From Hydrangea macrophylla (taxonomy: Eukaryota; Streptophyta; Magnoliopsida; Cornales; Hydrangeaceae): a stretch of 64,000 nt of DNA. The position numbers and the translations under genes were made by a program. Of this stretch, positions 23,766-35,500 are shown piece by piece. Each line of letters opens with the position of its first letter. Positions within the stretch are counted from its first letter, which is position 1. The stretch covers positions 28,190,501-28,254,500 of the forward strand of contig CM066988.1 of assembly GCA_033977485.1 (NCBI GenBank), written 5' to 3'. The notes below the pieces were generated by a model. The model searched no databases. It worked only from the letters and a program-made list of their open reading frames with translations, and was not told the origin of the DNA.

Positions 23766-25429
23766 ATTGGTTGAGGGTTTTTTAAACCAATCGTCAAAGA
23801 AGTTCAAAGTTAGGTAATTTTGCTTTTCATGTAGTTGATTCATGTGAGATCTTTCGATCGTAATCTCAAAATTACATAATGTGCATGTCAGCTCTCAGAA
23901 TTTGTTTATAGTAGTTCGGAGCTTTTTGAAATATGATCTAGACACATTCTCTTGATGTACCTTGAAGTGTACAATTCTCTGTATCACAAAAATTTTCTTT
24001 CTTTCATTTTTTCCATCATTTGGCCTGGCTAAGGTCAGATCTTAGAAATCAATACCTTTTCTCTAACTTTTGCCTAGGTGCCCTTTGAGTTTTCAACCTA
24101 GCGAGCTTTTCCATTTCTTTTCTTTTTTTTTTTTTGAAAGTGGAGATGAAACTCAGTGAAATGTTTGGCTACCATCAAGGACTAAGTTTGCATTTTCAAT
24201 CGGACAGATTGCACGGCTCCCAATTGGATTGGGCTCAAGGCTTTGAAATGGTAGAAAAGGGTGTTGGGTAAGCCCCAAGTCGATTCCAAGTATGTCTTTT
24301 CAAGATTGAGGCAAGTGCATCTTTAAATTCTTAAAGTAAGGCTATTCAATTCTCGGCTCTTCATCAACGTCAGTGCGAAATCGAATTTGACCTTTTCAGG
24401 ATTCTTTTTTTTTGTTTGATGCAAAAATTTATTAGCAGAGTAATATCCATGATAATTTGAAAAGTGACATTATAGTTCACTGATCCATGCATTTATGACT
24501 CGACACATCAGGTTAAGCAAAATGAGATTTCATTCCATTAAAAGAGAAGGATTATACTGCTCGACACAGACTCACAACAACTCGATGACAGACAGGCTCG
24601 ACCACAAGACTAAACTTGAAGTAGATTCAAAACATAGGACAAACTAGACTAGACTCAACCTGGTCTCAAATGGAGTGTCACGGTGACTCGCTTATTCTTT
24701 TATATTTTTTTTCGAAAGAGCATCCTCATTTGCTTTGCCAGCAAAAGTCCCAAACACCACTACTTCACTTGCACAAGTCCAACATTCAAGAGCCTTAGCA
24801 AAAGGGATCATTTGAACAAATGAGCTAGGGGCTTTTTGGTTGACATGGGTTGGATGGGTGATGGCTTGATGATTTTTTGATCGATGAGGTCTTGGATATC
24901 ATGGCAAAGGCGTATACGACCGTTGATGTCATGGGCTCGGCCTTGATGGGTTTATGATGATCTGGGTCAGTCCACAAACAAGACAATGAATCTGGGGAGG
25001 TACAAAAGTGTCCTTATCCGGGACTAAGATAGAAGTAAAAGCCCAAATTGACAAAGGCACAAAATACTTCTTATGGACTCCTGGTGGGGAAAGATGATCG
25101 AAATTTTGAAGAATTTATCGATTTGAACTGATGACGGTTGAAGCATGTATACAAATTCTATACAGTGATTGAGATGGGTAAGGATGACGATACATATGCA
25201 TTTGATGTGTAGAGACTAACACATGTGAGACTGACGAGATGTGTGTGCATGCAAACTGACATAAATTGTGTATGCACATGAGATAAGCATGCGAATGCAA
25301 GCCCTAATCTATATGATGCCCTTACTTCTAACATATAGTAGTTAAGCAAGTATGGTCCTAACCATACAGAGTGTGCTAACTTTTCTTTCCAGGATGAACG
25401 CTGTCATGGGGAGGTGAGGAAGATAGGTT
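23766..25429. other. G2 interior, no gene seen
   Basis: This is low-complexity and AT-rich sequence. The words ttttgcctaggcgcc and gcgagct recur at about 23270, 23340 and 24065. The small minus-strand ORFs at 25115-25349 have no domain. Confidence 0.45.
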
Positions 25430-26350
25430 TGCTCTTTGAGGAATAAGAATCTGAGAAAATTTATAAGTAGAGATTTTTGGAAAATCTAGGTGAATTTTGG
25501 TAGTATTTCTAGGAAACAGGGATTTATGAGAAATCTAGATCATTTGGACAAAGTTTCTGAAAGAAACAGGTATTTCTGGGTGAGTTGGACAGAGCTTCTA
25601 GGAGAAACTGGAAAATCAGAGTTTCTGGGAGAAACAAGGTAAATTGGGAAAGGTTTATGGGAAAAACAAGGATTTTTGGGAAATCTAGGCGGATTGGATA
25701 AAGTTTTTGGGAGAAACTAGGAACTCAGAGTTTTTGGGAGAAACAAGGTAATTTGGGAAACGTTTCTGGGAAAAATAGGGATTTCTGGGAAATCTAGGCG
25801 GATTGGATAGAGTTTCTGGGAGAAACTGGGAACTCAGAGTTTCTGGGAGAAACAAGGTAAATGGGGAAAGGTTTCTGGGAAAAGTAGGGATTTCTGGGAA
25901 ATCTAGGCGGATTGGATATAGTTTTTGGGAGAAATTGGGAAATCAGAATTCCTGGGAGAAACTGGTACATCTAAACATTTCTGGGAAGTTCGCACGGAGT
26001 TGCTGGGATTTTTGGAAAATTTGGGAGATTTGGATAGAGCTTCTAGGAAAACAGGTATATTTGGGTGAGTTCTTGGGAAATGGGAATTTCTGGGAAGCTT
26101 TGGTAGAGGTTCAGGAGAAACATGGATTTTCTGGAATTTTTGGTGAAACAAAGATACCTGGGGAGTTGGAACAGGGTTTCTGGGGGAAGCAGGAATATCT
26201 AGGTAATTCGGACAGAGTATCTAGGGGACTTAAATATATCAGAGTTTCTGGAATAAAACAGAGATTTTTGGGTAATCTGGGGAGAAAGAGGGATTTCTAG
26301 GAAATCATTCAGATAGAGTTTTTAGGAGAAACAGGGATATATTGATGGGC
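25430..26350. repeat. Tandem array of 'tttctgggagaaac' units
   Basis: Units of roughly 115-125 bp are built from shorter words: gggatttctgggaaatctag, ggattggatagagtttctgg and gagaaacaaggtaaattggg. The best copies are at 25560-25950 and decay to the right. The 165-aa ORF at 25803-26300 and its antisense partner are products of the repeat. The words aggatttccaggaagttt and ctgggagatcc in the G2 LTR (about 19253-19300) look related. Confidence 0.8.
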
Positions 26351-26651
26351 AAAGTTTCTAGATGAAATAAGGATACATGACGGGAACGGGAACAGGTGAT
26401 GATGGTGATCATACTGTCTAGCAAGATTTCATAATCCTATGTCTTAGGACCAACAAACAAGGTTTGCGGTGTATATCTTTGTGAACATGGAGCAGACATC
26501 CTTACCATGGTGCCTAGGCAGGTCAACTCAATGTGGTCACATGTGTGTGATTGCCTTGGGAATCATAAGAAGGAGGTTCTGCCTTATGCCACATAAGCAA
26601 CTACACCGCGCAGAGGTTCTGCCTCATTCCACATAAGCGTATAAGCGCCTC
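26351..26651. other. G2 leader next to right LTR
   Basis: Two copies of a motif around aggttctgcct and ccacataagc lie at about 26572-26635. A normal primer site is not obvious, so the exact inner end of the right LTR is uncertain within about 30 bp. Confidence 0.4.
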
Positions 26652-27232
26652 TGTAAGCCCACCCCCGTTCCTTGCTTCCCGCGGGGTTTCGGAATTGATT
26701 TTCCTTTAGTTTTGAAATCAAAGTTGATTTGAAGAAAAGAAAAGGTCTATTGAAAATAGATATAGAGTCGCCACTTGGTCTTTAGGGAACCAAGAAACCC
26801 AATTTTGACTCACCCAAACAGATAAAGGGCAACAGCATTTCATAACCAAAGAACTTGGCTCGGGGTTTTGGTACGAGAGAGGAAGGAGCCTTTGTCATGA
26901 ATAAACACCCTTAACTCACCCCGTCTTTCGACGGGCCTCAATTAGCATCAAAATTATCATCTTATACTATGTTTCATTCGACAATTAATACTATGATAGT
27001 ATATTACATCTCATAAGAATTTTGAAATGGAAAATCAAAAGATAAGATATCATTCATAAGATCTAGCCAAGTATCACACAATGCAAAGGTGAAAGATCAC
27101 ACAAACAAACCTAGGATAAATCGTATAATCACATATCAAGTAATCAAGTTTTCCTAATCTAAAGGGGACATGAATTGTTTTTTTTAAACAAATAATCAAA
27201 GAAAACGAAAAATGCTTAGCAAGCTAGTATAG
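26652..27232 (-). repeat. G2 right (5') LTR, first piece
   Basis: It starts tgtaagcccacccccgttcc and matches 16437-17012 of the left LTR. It ends at the B1 target site tatag (27228-27232). Confidence 0.85.
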
Positions 27233-27903
27233 TGTTTTGGCTAAAAATTAAATTGACCCGGCGTGCCAGGGGCTTTGTACGAAGACCCAAACGTGTAGCC
27301 AAAATGATCCCTAATCGTTGTTTGATACGGATCAGGCGATGTTGGGAAGTAGGGATGACCCTTCCCTTAAGGTCCAATCACTCTGATGCGAGTAATTTAG
27401 TTGAGCGATGAAATTGAGTACAAAATTCTAATCAATAGATTCGAACAAGTGATGCACTGTAATTGATATGCTTACATTGAACAAGCAGCAACACTAATAC
27501 ATAAAAAAGAAAAGAAAAGACATTAACAAGGCAAGTCTTGTACATGGCTGGAGGAAAAAGGAGAAAAGTAAAACAACATATGATCTTGACAGTAGCAAGT
27601 AAACGTGAAAAGAAAAAAAAACAGTAATGGGTGAGCAATAGACTGCTTTGAGCCGCAAGGGGCTGTGTGGCTGTGTGTTAGCCTCCCTCAAATGTTTATT
27701 ACCTTTGTGTATATATAGATGTGCTAAAAATAACTCCCCCACTAAGTTGGCCACTTCCCCACTAAGTTGGCCACTTCCAAATCCATTAACCATTACCCAC
27801 TAGCAAAACTCCCCCACTAAGTGTATGGTTAATTTGCCACTTGTATAACACACAACCGGTCATAAATATAAAAAATATGTTTTTATATTTTAGGGTGTAA
27901 ACA
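27233..27903 (-). repeat. B1 left (3') LTR (671 bp)
   Basis: It runs from TGTTTTGGCTAAAAATTAAA to tattttagggtgtaaaca. A minus-strand TATA box (CTATATATAC) lies near 27712. It carries a 19-bp internal duplication (ccactaagttggccacttc) that is single in the right LTR. Confidence 0.9.
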
Positions 27904-27954
27904 ATGCCCCCCTGGTTCTTTGAAAATGAAATGTAATGTAATTTTTGAAGAACC
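27904..27954 (-). promoter_or_regulatory. B1 polypurine tract with stem-loop
   Basis: Plus strand atgcccccct is followed by GGTTCTT (27914-27920), AAAAT, a 13-nt loop, ATTTT and AAGAACC (27948-27954). The stem is 7 bp plus 5 bp with a symmetric 2x2 internal loop. On the minus strand it runs directly into AGGGGGGCAT and the LTR. Confidence 0.75.
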
Positions 27955-28683
27955 GTGTATACAATTAGACCGTTTTTTTTATTTTTTATTTTGGTGCAAC
28001 ATCGGTCTCAAATCAAAGCCCGATATCAGTCTTGGATTAGTCTGATATTGGTCTCAAAGCACTAGCCATTTCCTGACTTGTCTCTGTAGATGCCATATAA
28101 ATACCTCCATCACCTTCAAGTGTGGGTCCAACACTTGCACCCATTTGATATGTAGTCAGATGGCCTCGATCCTATGGTACTGACTGAATGTTGGGTCACC
28201 AGCCACCACCATAGCACATGTGGTGGATATCTTGGGACCACCATGATAATTGAGATGTGCATTTGGGCAAATACAACACTATACATGCGTTACAGAAAAG
28301 AGACCGATATCGGATATCATTAGTATGATGGATTTACCTTTACCTGACACTTGGGCCCCACTTGTTTGACCTTTTCTTTAACAAATTTGTTGCCACCCGC
28401 TGCAGAGGAATTGTCTGATTTAAATTGATGAAGCACGCATTCCTTCATCAGTCACATTTTTTCGATTAGAAAATGATATCATATTATGTGGCTGCTCCAA
28501 TTAAGGCATCTGAACCCACAAATTCCCACAAAGGTACAATATTCATATCGGTCCATATAGGCCCGATGTATTGTGGTGACTGAAATTAAATTGCAAAATC
28601 GGTCAATATTTTTTAATTTTATAATAATACTATAATTGAAGGAACCACCAAATTAGATGCCAAATTTGATGGGCTCCACAAAG
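27955..28683. other. B1 3' untranslated interior
   Basis: No ORF is seen. ccgatatcgg, atcggtc and cccgat words recur, as in A and B2. Confidence 0.5.
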
Positions 28684-29232
28684 TCAAAGTGGAAGTAAGT
28701 TTACAAAGACCAAGTAAACAATTGGCTTTGTGCATAAACTATTTTTGGCAATAATGCCAAAATAATTGATCAACTCCTCGGTGATAGCTCTCCTCAAAAG
28801 GGGTTGCTCACTTTTAATAAATTTGGGGGCCGCAATAAAGTCACTCAGCCTATGTGAAACTTGCCCCCCAACCGCCTTCTCGTCGTCACCAACACTAGCG
28901 GGAAGAGTATTAGCCAAAATAGAAATTATCGGCCTATCACTAACAATTTTTTTTTCGCTGTCTTGCCCCCCAACCGATTTAAAATGCCTTAAACCGAGAT
29001 GGACAAAGTGACCAATTTCTTGATTTGTAGAGGCATCATCGGCCACTTTTGGCCATTTAAATTTTTTCGCGGCCTCTTGAAAAATTATTTTCATGGCCGC
29101 TATCATGGTTGTCCGTGTCTCTTCGAGGTGGAGAGTATACTCTTTCTGAACACGGATCAATTCTTCGAACTTGTGAAGAAAAACGTTGAAAAAGTCACAC
29201 GAATCATTTGATAAGTGCTTTTCCATCCTCAC
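28684..29232 (-). CDS. B1 ORF, 182 aa, unknown function
   Basis: This is the only intact ORF of the B family. The first 70 residues look helical (FEELIRVQKEYTLHLEETRT), the middle carries two GGQ motifs (VGGQDSEKK, VGGQVSHRL), and the C-terminus is hydrophobic (YLVFVNLLPL). It starts at ATG 29232, only a few bases from the primer site, which suits a gag position. No capsid, zinc knuckle or enzymatic motif is visible. The same ORF in B2 is broken and a related acidic ORF in A is broken, so selection is not evident. The plus-strand ORFs at 28766 and 28999 are shadows. Confidence 0.6.
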   Translation of the reverse strand: MRMEKHLSNDSCDFFNVFLHKFEELIRVQKEYTLHLEETRTTMIAAMKIIFQEAAKKFKWPKVADDASTNQEIGHFVHLGLRHFKSVGGQDSEKKIVSDRPIISILANTLPASVGDDEKAVGGQVSHRLSDFIAAPKFIKSEQPLLRRAITEELINYFGIIAKNSLCTKPIVYLVFVNLLPL

Positions 29233-29238
29233 TCGGCT

Positions 29239-29256
29239 GTCCCACCGGGTGTGCCA
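29239..29256 (-). promoter_or_regulatory. B1 primer-binding site
   Basis: On the minus strand it reads TGGCACACCCGGTGGGAC, three bases after the 5' LTR. It is shared with A and B2 apart from one or two bases. Confidence 0.75.
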
Positions 29257-29259
29257 AAT

Positions 29260-29911
29260 TGTTTTGGCTAAAAATTAAATTGACCGTGCGTGCCAGGTGC
29301 TTTGTATGAAGACCCAAACGTGTAACCAAAATGATCCCTAATCGTTGTTTTATACGGATCAGGCGATGTTGGGATGTAGGGATGACCCTTCCCTTAAGGT
29401 CCAATCACTCTGATGCGAGTAATTTAGTTGAGCAATGAAACTGAATACAAAGTTCTAATTAATAGATTTGAACAAGTGATGCACTGTAATTGATATGCTT
29501 ACATTGAACAAGCAGGAACACTAATACATAAAAATGAAAAGAAAAGACATTAACAAGACAAGTCTTGTACACGGCTGGAGGAAAAAGGAGAAAAGTAAAA
29601 CAACATATGATCTTGACAGTAGCAAGTAAACGTGAAAAGAAAAAAAAATAGTAATGAGTATGCAATAGACTGCTTTGAGCGACAGGGGGCTATGTGGCTG
29701 TGTGTTAGCCTCCTTCAAATGTTGATTGCTTTTGTGTATATATAGATGTGCTGAAAATAACTCCCCCACTAAGTTGGCCACTTGCAAATCCATTAACCAT
29801 TACCCACTAGCAAAACTCCCCCACTAAGTGTATGATTAATTTGCCACTTGTATAACACACAACCGGTCATAAATATAAAAAAATATATTTTTATATTTTA
29901 GGGTGTAAACA
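29260..29911 (-). repeat. B1 right (5') LTR (652 bp)
   Basis: It has the same ends as the left LTR and differs by scattered substitutions and loss of one 19-bp repeat. Minus-strand TATA is near 29742. Confidence 0.9.
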
Positions 29912-30979
29912 TATAGTGCATGTTAATCTTTGAGACAAGGAGATCTCTCAATCCCCGGGACAGATGAGAAGGAAGATTAGATCGTGGGGGGAGCATGAAT
30001 GTATGAACAAGTTCATTCCTTATAATCTCCTTAGATTAGGAGTCAAAAAAACTCCAAATCTTGCATGGATGCAGTGTATGATCCTAGAATGTGCAAAGGT
30101 TGTAGTGTATTTGTGTACATGGACTTTCTAAAGTTACTTAAAAGTCTAAAATATGAATAAATGTATGGAGAATATTATCATGGGATATGCACAAATATAG
30201 TATGGATCACTTGCTAAGATATAAACTAATTTGAAGTACATATAAGCATCAAATCAAAGGATGGAAGTAAAAGTATACTTGCTGTGAATAAGTGAGTTGA
30301 TCTTATGAAATTGGAAAAGTGAGGTTAGACATGTTTTTAATGCATGATTTTTTACGGGGATCATCCTTATTATGTCTAGAAACAGAGTCCGTATGATACA
30401 GATAGTTCCCTAAGACACTGAAGTTCAAGGGAAAAATGAGTTGGGACCACTCCTTTTGGAAAGGTTTTCTGAAAAACAAGTTGAAATTCAACCTAGCTGC
30501 TGTGACTGCAACAGCAGAATGTTTGAAAGGAATGTTTGGGTCCAAATGGACCCTTTTCAAGTGTTTCCAAGTCAAACCAAAAATCTTGGGTGTTATCCAA
30601 CAAGTTAAGAAGACTTTCCAAGTGGTCCTGTATTCATATATTGAGTATTGGACTCAGAATAATTCTTTGAAGTTAAGTAGCTCACTGTTTTGAAGATTTT
30701 TTTTGAGAAAAACAATGTTTATTCCTAGGATTCCAAATATTGGGGGTTTTAGAAAGGCTTTGAAATAGGGGTTTTGAAAGTATATTTTCAACACTCAAAG
30801 AGGATTAAACCACTTGTTATGTCAACCTCTAATTCATTTAGAGAACCTCCAAGATTAGTGGAAAGGTTTGTTTTATTTTGGAAATAAGCTCAAGAATACA
30901 TAGGAATGCATTGGGGTTATGATCATCATCTATCAAACATGTTTTTGAGGTCAAAAGCTACTATCTATTAGGAATCACT
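29912..30979 (-). repeat. G2 right (5') LTR, second piece
   Basis: It continues the G2 LTR after B1 (matches about 17020-18228 of the left copy) and ends with the C2 target site tcact (30975-30979). The ORFs at 30303 and 30436 are non-coding overlaps on opposite strands. Confidence 0.85.
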
Positions 30980-32594
30980 TGTTAGGAAATTGCGTTCCCA
31001 GAATCCGTTGACAGTGCATATAAGTTGGTACTGCAAAAATTTTACGTGAAAACTATAATAACCCTACAAGGGCGGAACTAGGGTTACCTTGAACTGCAAA
31101 ATTGGATTGCTGTAGTAGATGAATCGAGAACACGGGCTCGATAACAGCTCACGATCTTCTACCGTATTCCTTTGCTGCCAGAATATCGAACTGAGTGTGG
31201 GCTCTTTCGAAATCCTTTTAGTTTTCTGCTCTTCCCTCTTTACGTTCTATTTTCTATTCCCAGTTATAACACTCTCTTTGATTGCTATGACGATTCAATC
31301 CTGATCACATTGATCCGACAAAGATGTGTTCGTCAGGAGGATCAAACGATCTCCGATTTACTTGAATTTTTAACAGCAGCTCCGTCTCGACGTCAGGAAC
31401 GTTGTGTAAAAAATTCAGCAACTTTCGATCAGTATCGAGAAGTCCGAAGCTCTTTTAGTGAGCGTTGTCCGACGCTAGCGATCTACACTCCTATGTCTCT
31501 TGAATGCTCACAGAGACTAGGGTTTGGTGGAAACCCTTCTAGAAGAAAGCTAGGAGGTCAAGGGAAGCTTAGAATATGAAATCATGCAACCTGAGAGAAG
31601 AGCCAAGGCAGCATATATATAGGCTACGATAGGGACCATAAGAAGTCAATAAGGAATAGGCTTCCTAATGGAATTAGGAAACCCTAATTCGAACTGAATC
31701 AGATTCCTATTTCCATAAATTATAATTCATACCACTAAAGAATTATAATTGCACTCCTACCCTTATCTCAAAAATATATATCGAGCTCCATGTTATTAAA
31801 TGCTTATTATCTCCCCATGTTAAGATTACAGATATCCATTAATTAAATATAATTACTGACAATCATATTTAATTAATTTCTTAAAATTCCTTGAGATCCT
31901 CTGCTTAACTTATCTGATATGTCGGATACAAAATCCACCTGCAGGGTTTGACATAATCAAAACTTATAAGCTTTCTCAAGGGGATATCATCAATCCCAAA
32001 ATTGAGACATGGATTCCATCATTAATTAATATCCACCACACAATTAATATTGCCACCCAATCCAATGAGATATTGACCCATTTAAGGATCTCACCCTTTT
32101 AGGGATCAAAGTGTAAATATCAAATGTACGTGTCTACAAATTAACTTAGGATTTAGAGCATAAGCACTCATAATAGCCATGAGGTATTAATTATCTTATA
32201 AGTCAGTATAAAGATAATTACCCCAAGTCGGTCCTGTTTAATACACAAAATGTACCAGCGTGGTGAGTTGAAACTATACCGTTTCCCGCAGTCAAGACAA
32301 ACCTACTACAACACCATGCTGCAGTCCTACCGATGGTGTGTCCAATCCCATCTAAGACTGTAAACCAAAATCTTACATTCTATAATATCTGATGGCCTGA
32401 TCTTCCGTGTGTAAGCCGAACTCTACACACCAAACCACCTACTATATAGAATGAGAGACACACATGCATAATATTAAATAAATAATATAATACAAACATT
32501 GCCCACACAGATTCTCATAAAAATGGAATAACTTATTTTATTAAAATAATAAATTAACTACATAAAGCATGGCTTTTAGTATATATCACTAACA
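30980..32594 (-). repeat. C2 left (3') LTR (1615 bp)
   Basis: On the minus strand it starts TGTTAGTGATATATAC and ends GCAATTTCCTAACA. A minus-strand TATA box (CCTATATATATG) is near 31610-31621. The ORFs at 31119 and 31172 recur identically in the right LTR (37946, 37999) because the LTRs are identical; no domain is seen in them. Confidence 0.95.
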
Positions 32595-35500
32595 ATCTCC
32601 CACTTAGACTCAAAGCCATGAAGTGACACACCTCACTCCAACTAATGGCTCTACCTCCTAGGATAAACACATATCCTGAGGTAGACTTTCTGGAATCCCT
32701 ATCTGACATGAAATCAGAATATGTGTACCCAATGGGTACAAAACTGTCTGCTTGGTAAACTAACATATTGTCTCGAGTCCTTTTCAGGTACTTGAGAATA
32801 TTTTTCACCACAGTCCAATATTCTTGCCCTGGATTAGACTGATATCTACTAACCATGCCAACAGCAAAGCAGATGTCAGGTCTAGTACATAACATAGCAT
32901 ACATTAGGCTTCCTACTGCCGAGGCATAAGGAACTGCCTTCATCTTCTCTATCTCATCAGGTGTCTTAGGACACTGATCCTTAGATAGAGTAATTCCGTG
33001 TCTGAAGGGAAGGAATCCCTTCTTGGAATCTTGCATGCTAAACCTTGCAAGGATATTGTCAATATAAGTGCCTTGTGACAAGCCCAACATCCTATTCTTG
33101 CGATCTCGCATAAGCTTGATCCCTAGGATGTGACCGGCTTCTCCCAAGTCCTTCATATCGAATAGACTGGATAACCATACCCTTACAGAAGATAATACCC
33201 CCACATCGTTTCCGATTAGCAAGATATCATCCACATAAAGTACTAAGAACACCACCACTCTTCCATCATGTTTCTTGTACACACAAGATTCATCCGCACA
33301 TTGATCAAAACCAAAAGACTTGATTGCTTGATCAAAACGGATATTCCAAGACCTAGATGCCTGCTTAAGTCCATAAATGGACTTCTTAAGCTTGCACAAC
33401 ATGTGTTCTTGGCCCTTCGCAATGAACCCGTCTGGTTGCATCATATAGATGCACTCGTCAAGATTTCCATTTAGAAATGCTGTCTTGACATCCATTTGCC
33501 AAATTTCATAATCGAAATGTGCAGCAATGGATAAGAGAATCCGGATAGACTTCAGCATTGCCACCGGCGAAAAAGTTTCCTCATAATCGATTCCTTCTTT
33601 TTGAGTGAACCCTTTCGCAACAAGCCTTGCTTTAAAGGTTTTCACCTTACCGTCTGCTCCTCTCTTCTTCTTATAGATCCACTTACATCCAATGGGTTTT
33701 ATTTCATTAGGTGGTTCTACAAGATCCCAGACTTGATTGGAGTACATGGACTCCATTTCAGACTTCATAGCCTTTTGCCAAAGATCTGCATCTTTATCTT
33801 GGAGTGCTTCATTGTAGTTACAGGGGTCGGTACCTTGTTCGTCAGGGACCCAGTCATAAGACTCTCCCAAGAACATATACCGGTCAGGTTGAATAATAAC
33901 CCTCCCACTACGACGAGGCACAACCCGTGTCTGTGTATCACTGATATTTTGTTGTGAAGATTCTGAACCTAATACACCATTATCTACACGTTGTACTGGT
34001 TCAGGAACCTGCGTGTTAATGGTTGGTTCGGGATCTACACGAGTTTCGATAATCCTCCCACTACGACGTGGTAATGGAATATCGATAACTCTTTCTTGTG
34101 GTGTTTCTTCTCGTACCGTTGGTATCGAAGAAGTATATGTCGGTGTCTTTCCTCTCATTTCCTCTAGAACAATACGGCTTCTGGGCTTGTGGTCCATAAC
34201 ATAGTCCTCTTCTAAGAATGTGGCATTGGTGCTAACAATAACCTTCTGATCCTTAGGACTATAAAACAGACCACCTTTAGTTCCTCTTGGATACCCAACA
34301 AAGAAACATACTTCTTTTCTTGATTCCAACTTTTCTGCGTTCCCTTTCAGCACATGTGCTGGACTACCCCAGATCCGAACATGCCGCAGACTAGGCTTTC
34401 GCCCAGTCCACAATTCCGTGGGAGTAGTAGGTACTGACTTAGATGGTACCAAGTTTAGAATGTATGCGGCTGTCTCTAATGCGTGTCCCCAAAAGGAAAT
34501 TGGTAAATCCGAATAACTCATCATAGATCTTACCATGTCCATAAGAGTCCTGTTCCTTCTTTCTGCCACACCGTTCTGCTGAGGCATACGGGGTGCAGAC
34601 AATTGGGATGTAATCCCTTGCTCCAATAAGTATTCCCTAAACTCTCCCAAGAGGTACTCTCCACCACGATCAGATCGTAGTGTCTTGATACATTTACCTA
34701 GACGCTTCTCCGTTTCAGCCTTGAAGTCTTTGAATTTCTCAAAGCATTCAGACTTACGCCGCATCAAATAAATGTACCCATACCTTGAGTAATCATCGAT
34801 GAAAGTGACAAAGTACTCAAATCCCCCTCTTGCTTGGACAGTCATAGGACCACACAAATCAGAGTGAACCAGTTCCAACGGCTCTCTTGCTCTATAGCCC
34901 TTGGCCGAGAATGGCCTCTTGGTCATTTTACCTTCCAAGCAGGATTCACAAACTGGAAGTGCCTCCACTTCCAATGAGCCTAATGGCCCATTTTGAACCA
35001 GTCTTTGAATCCTTTTCAAATTAATATGACCAAGGCGTAAGTGCCAAAGATGCGTTTGGTTCATCCTCGAAGGTTCTTTTCTCTTAAATGGCAAACTATT
35101 TGTGTTATTCAATTCATTAAGTTGCAGTATAGGAGAGATATGATTTATAATATAAAGATCATCTACCAATTGACCAGAACAAATAAAACGTTTATTTTCT
35201 TTAATAACTACTACTTTATTAAAATGAACTGAATATCCATTCTTTACTAAACTAGAAACTGAAACTAAATTCCTTCTAATAGAAGGTACATAAAAGCAAT
35301 TTCTTAATATTAAAATTCTATCTCTACCAAAACTAAGATGTAGATCTCCTACTGCAACTGCTGCTACTCTCGTAGCATTTCCCATATATAGATAAATCTC
35401 TCCATCACTGAGCTGCCTGGTTCCCTGGAACCCCTGCAAAGAATTGCATACATGATCAGTGGCTCCCGTATCTACACACCAAGTACCGGTAGATCGGACC

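Larger units (their letters stand above)
27233..29911 (-). mobile_element. Non-autonomous LTR element B1 (2679 bp)
   Basis: LTRs lie at 27233-27903 and 29260-29911; the interior is 1.36 kb with one 182-aa ORF. The target duplication tatag is perfect (27228-27232 and 29912-29916), and the uninterrupted left LTR of G2 reads gctagtatggtgcatg at the same place. The primer site is beside the right LTR and the polypurine tract beside the left, so it is transcribed on the minus strand. No protease, RT or integrase is encoded; a partner must mobilise it. Confidence 0.9.

Noticed and set aside
25803..26300. 165-aa coding gene
   Set aside because: The ORF follows a decaying tandem repeat, and an open frame also exists on the other strand.
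31119..31579. Conserved protein genes present twice (also 37946-38406)
   Set aside because: They are identical because they lie in the two LTRs of a young element, and no domain is seen.
33268..34204. Plus-strand ORFs opposite C2 pol
   Set aside because: They are antisense shadows of the intact Gag-Pol frame.
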